A DNA stretch of 64,000 nt. Source: JAHDHW01 sp963793295. Its GTDB lineage: Bacteria; Bacteroidota; Bacteroidia; Chitinophagales; Saprospiraceae. The DNA lies in NCBI GenBank assembly GCA_963793295.1, contig CAWBZX010000013.1, positions 558,001-622,000 on the forward strand, given 5' to 3'. A program made the position numbers and the translations under genes. Within the stretch, counting starts at the first letter, position 1; the number at the start of each line of letters is the position of its first letter. The notes under the pieces are model-generated. The model searched no databases. It was given only the letters and a program-made list of their open reading frames with translations, and was not told the origin of the DNA. This document shows, in pieces, positions 61,198 through 64,000 of the stretch.

Positions 61198-63666
61198 TTA
61201 ATCCTGAAAATAGATTCTTTTTATTCGCTCGGAGAGATTTGTGAATACTTCATAAGGTATCGTCTCCATGCAGTTGGCCAATTTTTCAACTGGTAATTCT
61301 TTTCCAAAAATGATTACTTCATCGTCCTCTCTGGTTTCGGGAATATCGCTAATGTCTACCATAGTCATATCCATACAGATATTGCCAATAGTGGGTGCTT
61401 TTTTACCTCGGATTAAAACCTGATAATTTCCATTTCCTGCTTTTCTTAAAAAGCCGTCTGCATAACCGATACTGATAGTAGCAATCCTTTTTTGTTCGTT
61501 GGTTTTTCCACTTCGACCATAACCAATGGTGGCATGAGCAGGGACCTCTCGGATTTGAGAAACTGTGGCCTTCAAAGTATGAACACGTTCTAATTGCTCC
61601 TGAACCAATGCGCTTTCATCGATCCCATACAAGCCAATGCCCAAACGTACCATCTCCCATTGGTATTGTGAGAAACGAACGATCCCATTGGAGTTGAGTA
61701 TATGTCTTAACGGGGCGTAATCCAACGGGTCTTTAATCTTTTTATAAAATTTAAGAAATAATTCAACCTGCTTTTCGGTAAAGTCATCATGGTTTGGATT
61801 CTCGCTGGCGGCAAAATGAGAGAAAATAGATTTCACATAAATTTCAGGGTTTTCTTTTAAAAAAGTACACAGAGCTGCTATGTCTTTTTCTTCAAATCCA
61901 AGACGACGCATTCCCGTATCAACTTTAAGATGAATAGTGATTTTTTTATTTTTTGGTAAATATTGGACCAACTGCTTGAGCAATGAAAGACTATAAATTT
62001 CTGGTTCTAGCTTGTACCTAACCAAACTATCAAAAGTAGCTTCTTCAGGATTTAAAACCATTATTGGTAACTGAATTCCAGCTTTTCGCAACTGAACGCC
62101 TTCATCAGCATAGGCTACAACCAGGTAATCCACTTTTTGAAATTCCAACAGGCGGGCCACTTCCACACTCCCGCTTCCATAAGCGGCAGCTTTTACCATA
62201 ACCATCATTTTGGTCTCTGGTTTTAAAAGTTGGCTGTATACATTTAAATTATGAACCAGCGCGTTGAGGTCAATTTCGAGAACAGTGTTATGATTTTTTT
62301 GTGCCAGTCGATTCGCTATTTTTTCAAATTCAAACTGACGTGCTCCTTTCAAAAGGATGATTTGTTTCTCAAAGTCGTCAGGACTAAATTGGCTTAAAAA
62401 ACGGGGAGTATCGTTATAAAACTGAGCCGAAATTGACTCTGGAAGATACTTTTCGATGATCGGAATTTCTGATCCTATTCCAATCAATTTGCTGATCTTC
62501 TTTTCTGAAAGCAAGTGAGCAACCTTTGAGTACAGTTTCTTAAGATCTTTTCCAGTTTGTAAAATATCCGAAAGAATAACAACCCGATTGGTGTATCGTT
62601 CCTGCTGTCCTAAAAAATCAAGAGCAATATTTAACGAAGCTAAATCAGAATTATAACTGTCATTGACGATCGTGCAATTATTGATTCCTTCTTTGAGTTC
62701 CAACCGCATCGCAACCGGTTCAAGACGCATCATTCTATGGTTGATCACTGAAAATTTATATCCCAATAACAGGAGCAAAGCCCAGCAATGAATAGCGTTT
62801 TCAACGGAAGCATAATCGGTGAAAGGGATTTGAATAAAAACGTGTTCGGACTTATAGATCGCTTCTATAATGGTGGTTCCTTGCGGAGAGGAGGACTCTT
62901 TGGTAATCTGCAGATCAGCATTTGAATGGCGCGACCACGAGAATAATTTTTTGTCTTTAAATTGATGAATTTGTTTGGCTAAAGCCTCATGGTCTTTACA
63001 ATAAATAATGGTCGAAGTGTTTTTGAAAAGCTCCAGTTTTTCCCTAATTTTTTCTTTTAAATTTTTAAAACCGGCATCATGAGCAGGACCAATATTTGTA
63101 AAAATGCCAATTTCACAATCGATGACGGGTTGTAGTTTTTGCATCTCACCGATCGTTGATATTCCTGCTTCAAAAATACCCAGCTCATGTTCTGGTTCAA
63201 TTTGCAAAACAGATAAAGGAACGCCAATCTGCGAGTTATAACTTTTGGGACTTCGAACAATATTGAAATCTTCATGCAGGAGCTGAAAAAGCCATTCTTT
63301 GACGATTGTCTTTCCGTTGCTTCCTGTTATACCGATTGTTTTAAGGTCGAATTGTTTTCTATGAAAAGCAGCTAATCGCTGTAAAGCAAATTGCGTATCG
63401 CTGACTTTTATAAAATTAGCTTCTGGAAATCTTTCAAATGAAATGTCTCTCGAAATAATGAAATTTCTGACACCACTTTTATACAATGATTCGATAAATT
63501 GGTGTCCATCGCTGCGTATTCCGGTAAAAGCAAAAAAGAGTCCTGTTTTTGGAAAAATGATTTTTCGGCTATCAAATAAAATATGGTCAATGGTTGCTTC
63601 ATGAATTGTTTTATTCATCCATTGCCCTTCAATAATCGTCAAAATATTTTTTATGCCGTAATGCAT
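61198..63666 (-). CDS. Bifunctional UDP-MurNAc-tripeptide ligase MurF / alanine racemase
   Basis: This 822-residue fusion is typical of Bacteroidota. The MurF part (about 1-445) has the ATP loop GITGSNGKT (112-120) and NDSYNSDLASL. The alanine racemase part (about 450-822) has the PLP lysine K492 in MVMVKAAAYGSGS. It also carries the catalytic-Tyr region GYGRSG and the substrate-binding LGIGLYG. It makes D-alanine and, by the MurF domain, adds the D-Ala-D-Ala dipeptide to peptidoglycan precursors. It starts 26 bp after purD, on the same strand. Confidence 0.95.
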   Translation of the reverse strand: MHYGIKNILTIIEGQWMNKTIHEATIDHILFDSRKIIFPKTGLFFAFTGIRSDGHQFIESLYKSGVRNFIISRDISFERFPEANFIKVSDTQFALQRLAAFHRKQFDLKTIGITGSNGKTIVKEWLFQLLHEDFNIVRSPKSYNSQIGVPLSVLQIEPEHELGIFEAGISTIGEMQKLQPVIDCEIGIFTNIGPAHDAGFKNLKEKIREKLELFKNTSTIIYCKDHEALAKQIHQFKDKKLFSWSRHSNADLQITKESSSPQGTTIIEAIYKSEHVFIQIPFTDYASVENAIHCWALLLLLGYKFSVINHRMMRLEPVAMRLELKEGINNCTIVNDSYNSDLASLNIALDFLGQQERYTNRVVILSDILQTGKDLKKLYSKVAHLLSEKKISKLIGIGSEIPIIEKYLPESISAQFYNDTPRFLSQFSPDDFEKQIILLKGARQFEFEKIANRLAQKNHNTVLEIDLNALVHNLNVYSQLLKPETKMMVMVKAAAYGSGSVEVARLLEFQKVDYLVVAYADEGVQLRKAGIQLPIMVLNPEEATFDSLVRYKLEPEIYSLSLLKQLVQYLPKNKKITIHLKVDTGMRRLGFEEKDIAALCTFLKENPEIYVKSIFSHFAASENPNHDDFTEKQVELFLKFYKKIKDPLDYAPLRHILNSNGIVRFSQYQWEMVRLGIGLYGIDESALVQEQLERVHTLKATVSQIREVPAHATIGYGRSGKTNEQKRIATISIGYADGFLRKAGNGNYQVLIRGKKAPTIGNICMDMTMVDISDIPETREDDEVIIFGKELPVEKLANCMETIPYEVFTNLSERIKRIYFQD

Positions 63667-63692
63667 TTTATTGTTGCTCGCCTGCCTTCATT

Positions 63693-64000
63693 TTATAAAT
63701 CAAAGCCAATATCTTTTCGGTAATATTTGCCCTCAAACTTAATTAGCTCAGCATTTTTATTTGATATTTTCAATGCTTCATGAAAATTATTACCATAGGA
63801 AGTTACCGCTATAACGCGGCCACCATTTGTAATGATGTGGTCTCCATCGGATTTTGTTCCGGCATGAAAAACAATACTGTCCTTTACATCAGAAATGCCA
63901 TGAATAGCTTTTCCTTTTTCATAAGCTTCCGGATAACCTCCGGAAACCAGCACAATCGTCGTTGCCGCTCTTTTATCAATTTTGATTTCAATTTCCTTCA
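63693..64000 (-). CDS. purD: Phosphoribosylamine-glycine ligase, C-terminal part (truncated by the window)
   Basis: The reading frame is open to the right end of the window, so only the last 101 or so residues are visible. They match the C-terminal domain of GAR synthetase: VLVSGGYPEAYEKGKAIHG, VFHAGT, GGRVIAVTSYGN and FEGKYYRKDIGFDL. It catalyses the second step of purine synthesis. The ATP-grasp core is outside the window. The 26-bp gap to murF-alr suggests co-transcription. Confidence 0.93.
   Translation of the reverse strand, partial: KEIEIKIDKRAATTIVLVSGGYPEAYEKGKAIHGISDVKDSIVFHAGTKSDGDHIITNGGRVIAVTSYGNNFHEALKISNKNAELIKFEGKYYRKDIGFDL

Overview
The window is an AT-rich, gene-dense stretch of bacterial chromosome from the Bacteroidota, most likely the Saprospiria/Chitinophagia side of the phylum (the phylum is secure, the class is inference). 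The evidence is the MurF-alanine racemase fusion, the DAHP synthase-chorismate mutase fusion, the gliding lipoprotein GldH, a PorV-like outer-membrane protein beside a protein with a type IX secretion (T9SS) C-terminal domain, OmpA proteins with PD40 repeats, a nucleoside-phosphorylase-type AMP nucleosidase, and several TAnnTTTG (-7) promoter boxes. I see no rRNA, tRNA, CRISPR array, prophage or insertion sequence. Nearly all the DNA is coding. Both ends cut a gene (DAHP synthase on the left, purD on the right).

Layout. 1-2911: end of the aromatic amino-acid fusion enzyme, then a TPR/PD40/OmpA envelope protein. 2912-4096: a secreted protein made of three copies of one unknown domain. 4107-11445: the conserved DUF58 / MoxR / DUF4350 / DUF4129 / SpoIIM-like block on the minus strand, with a divergent RDD gene that leads into rlmD (to 12922). 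13034-16695: a small unknown protein and a three-gene phosphorelay (hybrid histidine kinase, Hpt protein, single-domain response regulator). 16746-23516: rfbA, a glycosyltransferase, an M20 peptidase followed by an 8-bp tandem repeat, a VWA protein, a flippase-like membrane protein and a flavin reductase. 23629-26235: a TlpA-type thioredoxin, grpE and dnaJ. 26388-31738: gldH, a second PD40/OmpA protein, a seven-heme c-type cytochrome with TPRs, and an overlapping quinone-oxidoreductase-like gene. 31735-37253: AMP nucleosidase, a short carB, a lipoprotein and a 2-hydroxyacid dehydrogenase.

37254-46740 is the most distinctive region. After a 412-bp leader carrying a promoter with an overlapping palindrome come a 1236-residue TonB-dependent receptor, a 1343-residue T9SS cargo-like protein and a PorV/PorQ-family barrel. 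A stable hairpin lies before the last gene and a perfect 19-bp stem after it. I read this as one transcription unit for secreting or displaying a large surface protein. I know of no characterised function for such a triplet.

46915-64000: greA, a HIT protein, ruvC, a second flippase-like protein, DUF3108 and DUF4230 proteins, a rhodanese, two tandem POT-family transporters with large soluble inserts at different positions, two small unknown proteins, a three-gene periplasmic foldase operon (SurA/PpiC type), the murF-alr fusion and the end of purD.

Common themes are envelope biogenesis and surface secretion (T9SS, OmpA/PD40, periplasmic foldases, cell wall, nucleotide-sugar) and very compact packing. 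Five convergent gene pairs meet with 7 bp or less between them, or overlap.
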